Assembly (NCBI RefSeq): GCF_964642095.1
Contig: NZ_OZ209244.1
Location: 124,001 to 188,000, forward strand
Length of the DNA: 64,000 nucleotides
Direction: 5' to 3'
DNA from: Fretibacterium fastidiosum
GTDB lineage: Bacteria; Synergistota; Synergistia; Synergistales; Aminobacteriaceae
The notes under the pieces were generated by a model. The model worked only from the letters and a program-made list of their open reading frames with translations, was not told the DNA's origin and did no database searches. This document shows, one piece after another, positions 49,579-57,748 of this stretch. A program made the position numbers and the translations under genes. The stretch's first letter is position 1, and every line of letters starts with the position of its first letter.

Positions 49579-50256
49579 TTACGTTCGTTTTAAAAGGTGG
49601 TTCCTCTCCCGTATCAGCCTCTGAATCTCTTCGGCCCGACGGGCGATGTCCTCCCGGTTTTCTCCGCTCGCCCCGACGCGCGGCAGCGCGCGGATCGCGG
49701 CCTCCAGGTCGCGCTCGATATCCAAGACAGACGGGTGCGACCTCACGGGGCTGGAGGCCATCAGGTCATAAGTCCTGCGGAGCAGCCGGGCCTCCTCCCC
49801 CTCCCCGGCCTCGTCCACCGCCCGGCGCATCTCGTAGAGCAGCCCCTTGAAGGTCCGGAGCTCCGCCTCCCGCACGGTCTCGCCCCCGGCCGTGTGTTGG
49901 TCGGCCAGCATGGTGCTCGTCAGCGCGGCGATATGGAAGACGGACAGCACAAGCTGGAGGAAAAAGGCCGTGCGCCACCCCTCGGGACGGACCGCGATCA
50001 GCACGGAGCCCAGGGCCAGCTCGGCCAGGAAGAAAAACAGTCCCAGCCCTCCCAGCGTGGTCCCGAAAAGGGCCGCGCTCCGAGACCGCACGGTGAAACG
50101 CGGGGTCAGGAGCAGCAGGACATAGGCGCTGTGAACGAAGACGTAAGAAATCCACACCGAGGCGTTTTTCGGCTGGATGTCTGCCAGGAAGAACACGGCG
50201 TTGAAGAGCACGGGGAAGAGCGCTTTGAGGATCAGCCAGAGGATGCCATTTTTCAT
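49579..50256 (-). CDS. Four-helix membrane protein of the toxin-associated operon
   Basis: This 225-residue protein has four hydrophobic helices in its first 120 residues (from ILWLILKALFPVLFNAVFFLAD to LQLVLSVFHIAALTSTMLAD) and a cytoplasmic, charged, coiled-coil C-terminus. It has no recognised enzymatic motif. It sits between the SPFH and zinc-ribbon/TPR genes in the compact minus-strand operon. GTG 50265 is an alternative start but the ribosome site (AGGGAG) fits ATG 50256 better. Function unknown. Confidence 0.75.
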   Translation of the reverse strand: MKNGILWLILKALFPVLFNAVFFLADIQPKNASVWISYVFVHSAYVLLLLTPRFTVRSRSAALFGTTLGGLGLFFFLAELALGSVLIAVRPEGWRTAFFLQLVLSVFHIAALTSTMLADQHTAGGETVREAELRTFKGLLYEMRRAVDEAGEGEEARLLRRTYDLMASSPVRSHPSVLDIERDLEAAIRALPRVGASGENREDIARRAEEIQRLIRERNHLLKRT

Positions 50257-50271
50257 CGTTCTCACGCTCCC

Positions 50272-51441
50272 TCAGTTCCTGGGGGTTCCGCATTTGTTGC
50301 AGAACCGGGATTCGGGGGGCAACACCGCCCCGCAGTTTCCACACGTGGCCTCGGGCGCGTCCAGCCGCGTCCCGCACCGGCCGCAGAATAAGGAGTCCTC
50401 CGGGTTATCCGCGCCGCAGTGAGCGCAGCGCTTCGCGCCGCCGGGGCCGTCCCGCTGCACGAAGCGCCCTCCGGACGGCCCCTGAGGGAAGGGGCGCTCC
50501 TCCGGCCGGGGCTCCTGCATGGGCGCGAACATCTGCTGGGCCATGCTGTTGAAGACGCCGCCTGCGACCATGCCCATGCCCAGCCCCGCGCCCGTCGCGG
50601 CCACGCCGCCCGCCCCGGGGTTGTTCGCCACATCGTGCAGGATCTCCGTCGCCTGCTGCCGGCCCCAGTCGTTGCCCAGGATGCCCATGACGCCCTTGTT
50701 GGCGTAGGCCGCCTCCAGCTTCTGGCGGTTGGGGTCCTGCTCCGGGATGTCGATGGCCTCGATGGTGAAGTTGACCAGCCGGACCCCGTAATCGGCAAGC
50801 GGCTCGCGGAGGATGGGCGTCAGGTGCTCCGCCAGGAGCGCCTGACGCTCGCATATGCCCAGGATTTCCTCGTTCGACTCGCGGATCGCCCTCGCGATGT
50901 TGGACTTGATGTGCTGCATGAACTCGCGCCGAAAGTATCGGGTGAGCTCCTCCTGGGTGAGCTGCTGCACGTTGTTCCCCAGGAGCTTGATCAGAAACAG
51001 CTTGGAGTTGTCGACCTGTACCTTGAACGCGCCCCGTGCCGTCACGCTCGTCGCGATCCGCAGCACCGGGTCGCGGACCTGTATCGGGGAGTCCGTGCCC
51101 CAGAGGATCTCCATGGAGTGCGCCTTGCGGACGAAGTAGACCTTGCAGTTGAACGTGCTGATGCCCCCGGAGAAAAGGTTCCTCAGACGGCTGATGAACG
51201 GGTAGTTCTCGGTGGACAGCACGTATTTGCCGCCGTCGAAGACCTCCTCCACGATGCCGTCCCGGAAGAACAGCGCCTCCTCCGACTCGGCCACGATCAG
51301 GGTGGAGTTGGTGTTGAAGTCCTCCTCTCCGTTGAGCCATATCAGCAGGTTGCCCGGCCCCGTGTTCTTGATGACGTCGGTAAAGTGCTTCCTGCCCCCG
51401 ACGTAGGCGGCCTCGTTGGGGTTGCGTCCGAACATCGCCAT
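50272..51441 (-). CDS. SPFH-domain protein with C-terminal double zinc ribbon
   Basis: This 389-residue protein has an N-terminal SPFH/band-7-like domain (about 1-240), of the type annotated as virion core protein or YdjI-like (DFNTNSTLIVAESEEALFFRDG). A Gly/Ala-rich linker (GAGGVAATGAGLGMGMVAGG) is followed by two zinc ribbons (CAHCGADN...FCGRCG and CGNCGAV...FCNKCG). Such proteins form membrane-associated scaffolds and are recurrent neighbours of toxin and HerA-type ATPase genes. The ribosome site AAGGAGG lies inside the end of the upstream small gene. Confidence 0.85.
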   Translation of the reverse strand: MAMFGRNPNEAAYVGGRKHFTDVIKNTGPGNLLIWLNGEEDFNTNSTLIVAESEEALFFRDGIVEEVFDGGKYVLSTENYPFISRLRNLFSGGISTFNCKVYFVRKAHSMEILWGTDSPIQVRDPVLRIATSVTARGAFKVQVDNSKLFLIKLLGNNVQQLTQEELTRYFRREFMQHIKSNIARAIRESNEEILGICERQALLAEHLTPILREPLADYGVRLVNFTIEAIDIPEQDPNRQKLEAAYANKGVMGILGNDWGRQQATEILHDVANNPGAGGVAATGAGLGMGMVAGGVFNSMAQQMFAPMQEPRPEERPFPQGPSGGRFVQRDGPGGAKRCAHCGADNPEDSLFCGRCGTRLDAPEATCGNCGAVLPPESRFCNKCGTPRN

Positions 51442-51442
51442 G

Positions 51443-51709
51443 CTAACGTCCTCCTTCGTTCAGGGCTCCGGAGCCCCGAAGCTCCTTTTCCCTGAGCATC
51501 CGGGAGAGCAGGTCCCGGCAGGCTTCCGATTCCGAATCATGAAGTTTCAACGAGCTCTTCAGACCATGCTCGCTGAAGTACACGGCCCACCTGCCATCGA
51601 TACGCCTCATGCAGGTCCGACATTCGGAGATGCCTTCGTCGCCGATCAGATACCAATCGGGCGGTATGCCCTCCTTCCGCAGCGCAGAAAAAAGTTCCTT
51701 AAGCCCCAC
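51443..51709 (-). CDS. Small protein immediately downstream of the TNT toxin, candidate immunity protein
   Basis: This 88-residue protein (GLKELFSALRKEGIPPDWY at the start, ECRTCMRRIDGRWAVYF in the middle) has no family I recognise. It begins at GTG 51709 with AAGGAGG 9 bases ahead, 35 bases after the toxin stop. Immunity genes in polymorphic toxin systems usually sit exactly there. Its stop lies one base from the start of the SPFH gene. The immunity role is inferred from position and size only. Confidence 0.6.
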   Translation of the reverse strand: MGLKELFSALRKEGIPPDWYLIGDEGISECRTCMRRIDGRWAVYFSEHGLKSSLKLHDSESEACRDLLSRMLREKELRGSGALNEGGR

Positions 51710-51744
51710 GCTTCAACGCCTCCTTCGACGTCAACGCCCCGGCG

Positions 51745-52539
51745 TCAACGCTTCAACTTCAGTGCCTCGTCAAAAGAGATTTCCCGCAGGTACGGGGATG
51801 CCCCCCGGGTCATCTCGAACTCCCTGAGCTCCGTCCTGTACTGTATCCCTCCGCCCGGCTGGCGGAACCACGGGGCCACCGTACCCCGCGCAACGTCCTC
51901 GAGGGGCCTCAGGATCTCGAAGTACCTCGGCTCCGTCTCCTTCCACGGCAGGGAGACCTTCTCATAGGGCGTCCCAAACTCCGTGAAATGGTGACCGGAC
52001 TCGTTCCCCCACCGCTGCAGCACCACGGACCCCGGCTGCACCGCGACCGTCTCCGGATTTTCCACAAACCCGCCGTTGGGGGCCCAGATCAGGTCCCCGT
52101 TCGCGTCGATAAATTCGGGGTCCTCCCTGATGTCGTCCCGCAGCGTCTCCCGGATCGCGTCGTCGGCCCTCCGCTGCTCCTCGAACTCTGCCTCCAGGGA
52201 AGGATTTTCCTCCGTGTCCGTATCCCCGTCCTCCGGGATCTCGTCGGGACACGCTTCGGAGGCGTCGGACTCGTTGAGGTTCTCGAAGTCCGCGCTCGTG
52301 TCCTCCTCCAGATCGGTCAGGCCATAGCTTCCATCCGGCCCAGCATCCGGGGCATCCGGTAGCTCCGTGTCCTCTGCGATGTCCTGGGGCGGGGCGTCGA
52401 GGTCCGCGCTCCTCTCGAGCCCGGCGCCCTCGCTGAGCTCGACGCTTTCAGATAGGGTGTTCTCCGTGCTCTCAATGTTTCCGATATTCTCGGTGCTTTC
52501 GATGTTTTTGGTGAAACCGAGGTCGTTTCCGTCGCCCAT
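51745..52539 (-). CDS. TNT-domain (NAD+ glycohydrolase) toxin with acidic N-terminus
   Basis: The last 120 residues of this 264-residue protein form a TNT domain, the NAD(P)+ glycohydrolase of the tuberculosis necrotizing toxin: IWAPNGGFVENPETVAVQPG (151-170), then RWG with Arg176, GTPYEKVSLPW near 188, and TVAPWFRQPGGGIQY, with Gln227 at the catalytic position. Residues 1-140 are extremely acidic and repeat-bearing (NIESTENIGNIESTENT), probably disordered. No signal peptide is seen. It follows the HerA-like ATPase gene by 10 bases with an AGGAGGG site. It should deplete NAD in a recipient or infected cell; delivery is unknown. Confidence 0.87.
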   Translation of the reverse strand: MGDGNDLGFTKNIESTENIGNIESTENTLSESVELSEGAGLERSADLDAPPQDIAEDTELPDAPDAGPDGSYGLTDLEEDTSADFENLNESDASEACPDEIPEDGDTDTEENPSLEAEFEEQRRADDAIRETLRDDIREDPEFIDANGDLIWAPNGGFVENPETVAVQPGSVVLQRWGNESGHHFTEFGTPYEKVSLPWKETEPRYFEILRPLEDVARGTVAPWFRQPGGGIQYRTELREFEMTRGASPYLREISFDEALKLKR

Positions 52540-52549
52540 CCTGTCCCTC

Positions 52550-55237
52550 CTACTTTTGCAGCGAGTTGCGGATCAGCGCATCGCTGACGTCGATCCGCGT
52601 CCCGTACCGGATTCGTCTCCAGAGATGGCACTTCGTGCAGGCCAGCAGTTCCGCGGAGAACGGCTCGTCGTTCAGCTCCGCCCTGACGCGCTGTGAAATG
52701 CTCCCGAACACGGACCTCAGGACCTCAAAGTCTCTGGTGTCCCCCTTGAAGTTCTTGGCGAAGATCCGTTTCGCCGCCTCCCGCGCCAGCTCCCTGAGGT
52801 CGGGCCGACACGTCTCGGCGCAGTACCGCACGAACCCGCACTCGGGGTAGGGCCTCAGGTCCCGCTGCCGGGTCCTCCAATACGTGGAGCGCTCACGGAT
52901 GGCCTCGTCCGACAGCGTGACGCCGATCTCCTGCTCGAGGCGATAATCCGGGATACGCACCTCCTCCGGCACGTCGAGCCGGCCGAAGAACAGAAAGGCC
53001 TCCCCTGGCCTCAACCTGCCCAGACGCTCCGTCTGTGCCGCGTCCATGTTCGTGCTGTCGCTCACGATCTGCCTGTCGCCCGCCTCGACGATCCTGAAGG
53101 CCACCTTGATGTCGGTGAGGGCCACGACGTCCGCGGTCACCTTCCGCGGCGACTGGTCCGCGATCACCATGCCGACCCCATAGGCGCGGATCTCCGCGAG
53201 CATCCTCTTGATCAACTCCTGGGCGATCGCGCCCGGGTCCGCCTCTCCCTGTACGGCGTTCGTCCCGCCTCCCAGAAGGACGTGGGCCTCCTCCAGCAGG
53301 ATGACGTTCTTCAAGCGGCCCTCCCCGACGTAGTTGGCGTTCACATAGGCCAGGATGGACAGCAGCAGCAGCGCAATCAGCAGCGCCTTCTGGTCGTTGT
53401 TCTCTATCGCGGCCAACTCGATGACCGTCGGCCTGGACAGAAGGTCCTCGATGGGGATGGAGTGATAATGGTCGAAGAGGTTCGACAGGCTGCCGAGCCG
53501 CACCGTCCCCGCCCGGCCGATGTTCAGGGCCTCGCCGACATAGCCGATCGCCTCGAACGTCTCCCGAAAGCAGCGGATGAAGTCCGCAATGTTGAACACG
53601 CGCCCCTTGTTGGCGGACGTGTAGGAGTCGAGCCATCGGAACTCCGAATAGCAGTTGTTGACCGCCTCCTCGAATATCTTGTCGAGCGGCGAGGACATGG
53701 AGACGGCCGCCGCGAAAGCGGTCTTCAAGGTCGATTTGTAGGCCCCAAGTCTGACGTTCTTCGGGGGCAGGAATGGGTTGAAGATGAAGGGAGAGATGAA
53801 ATCTTTGCCGGGCGTGAAGACCTGAAGGTCGGGAATGCTCCGCACCAGGGCCCGGTATTCGTTCTTCGCGGGCTCGATGACGAGAAAGGGGATGTTGTAT
53901 CGCTTCCACAGCCTGTCCAGCAGGCCGACCGCAAAGGTCGTCTTCCCCGATCCGGGAGTCCCGGCGATGAGCGCGTGCTTCGTCAGGTCGTCTACGGAAA
54001 ACCCGATCGTGTTGCCGCCGGATGAGGATTTGAGCTGCCCCACCTCGATGTCGGCGCCGTCCACCACGTTCTCGGCGTAGGTCTTTTTTCTCCCGCCCGA
54101 CTCGTTGACCGTCAGCCCCGCGGCGACGGTCCGGCTCCCGATGGGAAGACGGAAGAGCTCCGCGGCCTCTTCGGCGGTGATGATGCCGGGCAGCTGCCCG
54201 CAGACCCGGAGGAGGTCGCCACCCTGTCCGACGGCCGCGTCCGCCGGCTGTGTCAGTTCGTGCAGCCGCTGGTTGATCGCCCAGGGCAGGGGATGGTCGT
54301 TCCAGGGAAAACCGACGTCGGCCACGGGGATGGAGACGTTCTTTACGGCCACGGCCCCATCCCGTCCGGCGTTCAACTGCCCGAACAGCCTCTGCATGAT
54401 TTGTTCCGCCGCCCGTTCCGGAGCGAGGACCGCGATGTTGTACCGGAACAGGGCCCTGTCCTTGTTCTCGGAGTAGTACTTGTAGACCTCCGCGGGGCGC
54501 TCCGCCAGGGTGAATCCGACGCTGCCGACCCCCTGGGTCATGACGCCCCTCTGGAGCGTCTCCAGGTTCTGGGAGAGCGAGTCGACGACGGCGGCCTCCT
54601 GGGGGGAGTACGACACCGGCATCAGCTGCACCGAGAACGCGCAGCCAGGATGACTGGCCAGCTCGTTGGCGATCCTTGCCAGGTCCTGACCACTCTTTCG
54701 TATCACGTCGAAGGAAAAGCACCAGGGGAGGATGGCGTTCTGAAGGTTCCGTATCCTGCCCTCCCTCACCAGCAGCCGTATCGCGTCGGTCTGAAGCTCC
54801 GAAAGGCTCGTCGCAAATTCGCCGTGCGGCAGGGGGCGGTATTCGTAGCGTTGGAGGTCCAGTGTCGTGGAACAGTCCCGGGCTATCGACCGGACCGCGT
54901 CCTCCGCAGCCGCTCGATCCACGGCCAGGGCGCGCGAAACAAGAAACAGACGAATGGAGGCCGCATACGGCTGGTTGGCGACCGACCGCGTCAGCCACAT
55001 CAACTCGACCGAGACATCACGGCTCCCGGAGCCCCATGCCTTCCACCTCTGGTGTGCCTCCGAAAGCATAACGGCCATGCCGTCCCTGTACGCGGCGATG
55101 ACGTCGCTCTCGTCCGCGCTTTGTCTTTCGGACAGGACACTGGCGACGTCCGGTATGGACGTCACCTCCAGAATATGCATCGCGGCGTACTCCTCGCCGC
55201 GCGTTCCAATCTTTACCGAGGAGATCGACGAATCCAT
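52550..55237 (-). CDS. HerA/DUF87-family ATPase of the toxin-associated operon
   Basis: This 895-residue protein has an N-terminal region of about 400 residues with no enzymatic motif, a RecA-type HerA/FtsK ATPase core with Walker A GTPGSGKTT (about 425-433) and Walker B VILLEEAH (about 645-652). There is also a conserved-looking IADQSPRKV near 695. The last 110 residues have Cys clusters (CGFVRYCAETC, CTKCH) that may bind zinc. Such ATPases form hexameric motors that translocate DNA or protein. The frame is open to 55327, but ATG 55237 has GAGAGGTG 7 bases ahead. It leads the operon with a good promoter upstream and could power export or assembly involving the TNT protein. Confidence 0.85.
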   Translation of the reverse strand: MDSSISSVKIGTRGEEYAAMHILEVTSIPDVASVLSERQSADESDVIAAYRDGMAVMLSEAHQRWKAWGSGSRDVSVELMWLTRSVANQPYAASIRLFLVSRALAVDRAAAEDAVRSIARDCSTTLDLQRYEYRPLPHGEFATSLSELQTDAIRLLVREGRIRNLQNAILPWCFSFDVIRKSGQDLARIANELASHPGCAFSVQLMPVSYSPQEAAVVDSLSQNLETLQRGVMTQGVGSVGFTLAERPAEVYKYYSENKDRALFRYNIAVLAPERAAEQIMQRLFGQLNAGRDGAVAVKNVSIPVADVGFPWNDHPLPWAINQRLHELTQPADAAVGQGGDLLRVCGQLPGIITAEEAAELFRLPIGSRTVAAGLTVNESGGRKKTYAENVVDGADIEVGQLKSSSGGNTIGFSVDDLTKHALIAGTPGSGKTTFAVGLLDRLWKRYNIPFLVIEPAKNEYRALVRSIPDLQVFTPGKDFISPFIFNPFLPPKNVRLGAYKSTLKTAFAAAVSMSSPLDKIFEEAVNNCYSEFRWLDSYTSANKGRVFNIADFIRCFRETFEAIGYVGEALNIGRAGTVRLGSLSNLFDHYHSIPIEDLLSRPTVIELAAIENNDQKALLIALLLLSILAYVNANYVGEGRLKNVILLEEAHVLLGGGTNAVQGEADPGAIAQELIKRMLAEIRAYGVGMVIADQSPRKVTADVVALTDIKVAFRIVEAGDRQIVSDSTNMDAAQTERLGRLRPGEAFLFFGRLDVPEEVRIPDYRLEQEIGVTLSDEAIRERSTYWRTRQRDLRPYPECGFVRYCAETCRPDLRELAREAAKRIFAKNFKGDTRDFEVLRSVFGSISQRVRAELNDEPFSAELLACTKCHLWRRIRYGTRIDVSDALIRNSLQK

Positions 55238-55309
55238 TCGCACACCTCTCCCTCCCGGAGACCACCATCGAGAAAGAGGTCCCGGTCCCTCACGAGCCGA
55301 ATTTTTCTT

Positions 55310-55339
55310 AACATACCCCATCTTCATTCACATTGTCAA
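55310..55339 (-). promoter_or_regulatory. Putative promoter of the HerA/TNT operon
   Basis: TTGACA (55334-55339, minus strand) and TATGTT (55310-55315) with an 18-base spacer lie about 65 bases before the HerA start. The promoter abuts repeat copy C. Confidence 0.6.
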
Positions 55340-55345
55340 GAGGTT

Positions 55346-55457
55346 TCGCACCTCCCCTTGCAGGGGGGCCTAATAAACCGGGGGCCTAACAACGCGCCTC
55401 TTCTTTTTGCCTCCCCTGGAAGGGGAGGCGCCGCCGAAGGCGGCGGAGGGGTTGCTT
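55346..55457. repeat. Palindromic repeat, copy C
   Basis: This unit has accgggggcctaacaacgcg, then cctcccctggaaggggagg and ccgccgaaggcggcgg, ending ggaggggtt. It is closely related to copies A and B at 48 kb. A nearby ttgcaggggggcc (55358-55370) also matches the 48.1 kb hairpin. Copies flank the HerA/TNT operon on both sides. Confidence 0.7.
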
Positions 55458-55471
55458 TTGAAGTGGTGCAT

Positions 55472-56446
55472 TCAGTTTCCGGTTCCGGCCCTCAGCGCCG
55501 CAACCTCGTCAGGGGACAGACCGGTGAAGTCGGCAACCTGTTCGGGCGAAACGCCCCGATCCAGCATCCGTCGCGCCGTGGCGGCGATGCCCTCATCTCG
55601 TCCCAGAGCAATACCCTCATTGCGTCCCAGAGCGATGCCCTCCCTCAGGATCGTCTTCGCCTCGTACTCCAACACCCGGCCTCCCATGATGGACTTCACT
55701 CCTTCCCTCACCTTTTCGTGTCGACGGGCAATGTGCTCCAACACCTTACCGGACATCTCCTCAAGCGTCCGCTTCACGTACTCCGTCAACTTCCCGCTCT
55801 CCGCCAGCCCCTCAAGCCGTTCCCGTATCCCCTCGTACTCGGACAGAAGCTCCCGCAGCAATCCCTCGTCCCTCTCGTACTTCGCAAACCGTCTCTCGTG
55901 CGCAAAAATGTGGAAGGGAATGAGAAACAACAGCCCCCTGGAGAAGATGTCCTCCGGCGTGTACCGCTGGGCCTTCATCGCAGGGATATCGTAGGCCGCA
56001 GAACCACCGCCTGGCAGTTCGATGCGCACCGTCAGCACGTCCGGCGTACTCGCGCGACAACGAAGGTACAGGATCGCCGACGCAGGAAAGCGCACCGTCA
56101 GCACTCCCTCGCTCACCTCGCCCGCATCCAGCGCAATCTGCGCGTCGTACTCGAACATCCGGACCAGCATCGTGTCGTCCGACGTGCTCTGGCACTCGAT
56201 GTGGTACTTCTTCAGCGACCTGCCCCGTATCCCGAAGCACGAGTCCGTGACGCGCTCTCGCTCCGTACCGTCCTGACCGTTGATAAAGTGCTCGTTAGGG
56301 TAGAACTCCACTGCCTCGTCCCCGGAGTACGACTCGTGAAAGATTTCGTTCACTAGCGGTATGATCAGGCTCGAACAATCGTTCAGCAGCGTTCGGAACA
56401 CGTCGTCGTAGGGCGTGTTGACCAGCAATCCGCATCCCTCCCCCAT
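55472..56446 (-). CDS. Rpn-family recombination-promoting nuclease (PD-(D/E)XK, YhgA-like)
   Basis: The 324-residue protein matches the Rpn/transposase_31-related PD-(D/E)XK family: NTPYDDVFRTLLND at the start, then the active-site segment VTDSCFGIRG with KKYHIECQS (D-x-n-E-x-Q, about residues 66-85). The C-terminal helices end with a repeat GIALGRNEGIALGRDEGIA followed by a small C-terminal helix pair. Rpn proteins occur in many copies in mobile regions and affect recombination or phage defence. A TATAAT 18-23 bases upstream supports the start at ATG 56446, rather than at 56467 or 56560. The N-terminus of the longer frame overlaps that promoter. Confidence 0.82.
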   Translation of the reverse strand: MGEGCGLLVNTPYDDVFRTLLNDCSSLIIPLVNEIFHESYSGDEAVEFYPNEHFINGQDGTERERVTDSCFGIRGRSLKKYHIECQSTSDDTMLVRMFEYDAQIALDAGEVSEGVLTVRFPASAILYLRCRASTPDVLTVRIELPGGGSAAYDIPAMKAQRYTPEDIFSRGLLFLIPFHIFAHERRFAKYERDEGLLRELLSEYEGIRERLEGLAESGKLTEYVKRTLEEMSGKVLEHIARRHEKVREGVKSIMGGRVLEYEAKTILREGIALGRNEGIALGRDEGIAATARRMLDRGVSPEQVADFTGLSPDEVAALRAGTGN

Positions 56447-56463
56447 CCCTTCGGCTCCTGGCC

Positions 56464-56469
56464 TCATTA
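56464..56469 (-). promoter_or_regulatory. -10 box of the Rpn gene
   Basis: Perfect TATAAT on the minus strand, about 18 bases before ATG 56446. No clear -35. A degraded repeat relative (gggtaggcgccgaacgcagt) lies upstream at 56473-56521. Confidence 0.45.
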
Positions 56470-56673
56470 TAGCAAACAAGCCCCCTGCAAGGGTAGGCGC
56501 CGAACGCAGTGAGCCGGGTCGGTCGCTTATAACACCTTCTCTCACTTCCTGCCGTTGCATTTAGGGCGTAAATCCAGGAAAATAGAATGAAAAGCGCAGA
56601 TTTTCGGAACGGACTTACAGGGCCGGCGCCCCTGCGCCGCGGCGGAATTCGTGTTATTCGGGAGGTGGTCGTC

Positions 56674-57669
56674 ATGGGAGAGGTCAGCGTGGACACGATC
56701 TATCGGCCGGAGAGGGACGCGGCTCTGGCGGCGCTCCTGAAGGCAAACGACCTCACGCTACCAGAGGGGGCGGACGAGGGCGTGGGGCTCTACGAAGACG
56801 GGCACCTCGTGGGGTGCGGCTTCCTGAAGGGGAACCTGCTGCAGGGGGTCGCCGTCGATGCGGCGCACCGCGGGGAAGGGCTCTCCGCCACGCTCATCAC
56901 GGCCCTGATCCAGAGGGCCGTCCAGCGCGGCATCACCTATTGGCAGGTGATCACCAAGCCCGACATGGAGCGTTTTTTCGCCGGCCTCGGATTTCGCCGG
57001 GTGGCGGACGCACGGCCCTACGCCGTCCTTCTGGAGGCTGGAAGCGGCAGCGCCTCGGCCTACTCGGAGGGCCTTCGGCGTCAGGCGGAGGGCAGGCCCA
57101 CACCCCGCGCCTGCGTCGTGATGAACGCCAACCCCTTCACGCTGGGCCATCGGCGCCTCGTGGAGCGGGCCGCCTCGGAGAACCCCTGGGTGTGGGTGCT
57201 GGCCGTGCGCGAGGACCGGTCGGAGTTCCCCTTCGACGTCCGATTCCGGCTGATGCGCGAGGGCACGGCGGACCTGACCAACGTCGAGGTTCTGTCGGGG
57301 GGCGAGTACGTCATCTCCGCGCGCACCTTCCCCGCCTACTTCACGCGGCAGGAGTCGCTGGCCTCGGCGCAGGGCACGCTGGACGCAGCCGTCTTCTGCG
57401 ATCTCGTGGCCCCTGCCCTCGGCGTCGCGAGGCGTTACGTGGGGACGGAGCCCTTCAGCCCGTCCACGGCGCGCTACAACGAGGCGCTCCTCGAGCAGCT
57501 GCCGAAGCGCGGCATCCAGGTCGTGGTGGTGGAGCGGGCCTCCGTAAACGGGGAGGCCGTCAGCGCGTCGCGGGTGCGGGCCGCGTTGGCCGCCGGGGAC
57601 TGGGACACCGTTCGGGCCATGACGCCGGACAGCACGTATCGATACCTCCAGGAGCGGCGGGCAGGCTGA
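56674..57669 (+). CDS. citC: Citrate lyase ligase ([citrate (pro-3S)-lyase] ligase)
   Basis: This 331-residue enzyme acetylates the prosthetic group of citrate lyase ACP using ATP and acetate, activating the enzyme. The N-terminal part is a GNAT-like domain (VAVDAAHRGEGLSATLITAL near 60), and the C-terminal nucleotidyltransferase has MNANPFTLGHRRLVERA (HxGH-type motif near 150) and SRVRAALAAGDW. ATG 56674 follows GGGAGGTGG; the frame is open further upstream to 56587. The gene is the other citrate-lyase accessory besides citXG, and the two lie on either side of the island in divergent orientation. citDEF are not in the window. Confidence 0.93.
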   Translation: MGEVSVDTIYRPERDAALAALLKANDLTLPEGADEGVGLYEDGHLVGCGFLKGNLLQGVAVDAAHRGEGLSATLITALIQRAVQRGITYWQVITKPDMERFFAGLGFRRVADARPYAVLLEAGSGSASAYSEGLRRQAEGRPTPRACVVMNANPFTLGHRRLVERAASENPWVWVLAVREDRSEFPFDVRFRLMREGTADLTNVEVLSGGEYVISARTFPAYFTRQESLASAQGTLDAAVFCDLVAPALGVARRYVGTEPFSPSTARYNEALLEQLPKRGIQVVVVERASVNGEAVSASRVRAALAAGDWDTVRAMTPDSTYRYLQERRAG

Positions 57670-57678
57670 CCCAGAGAC

Positions 57679-57712
57679 AAAAAAAGGGGCGGGGCGGTGT
57701 TTCCGCCCCGCC
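57679..57712 (-). terminator. Intrinsic terminator of the YuiF-type transporter gene
   Basis: A 10-bp perfect stem ggcggggcgg/ccgccccgcc is followed on the minus strand by CTTTTTTT. It also closes the convergent citC gene on the plus strand, without a T-run in that direction. Confidence 0.88.
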
Positions 57713-57748
57713 GGCCGAGGGTCAGGCCCGGAAGCCCACGTCGCCGCG

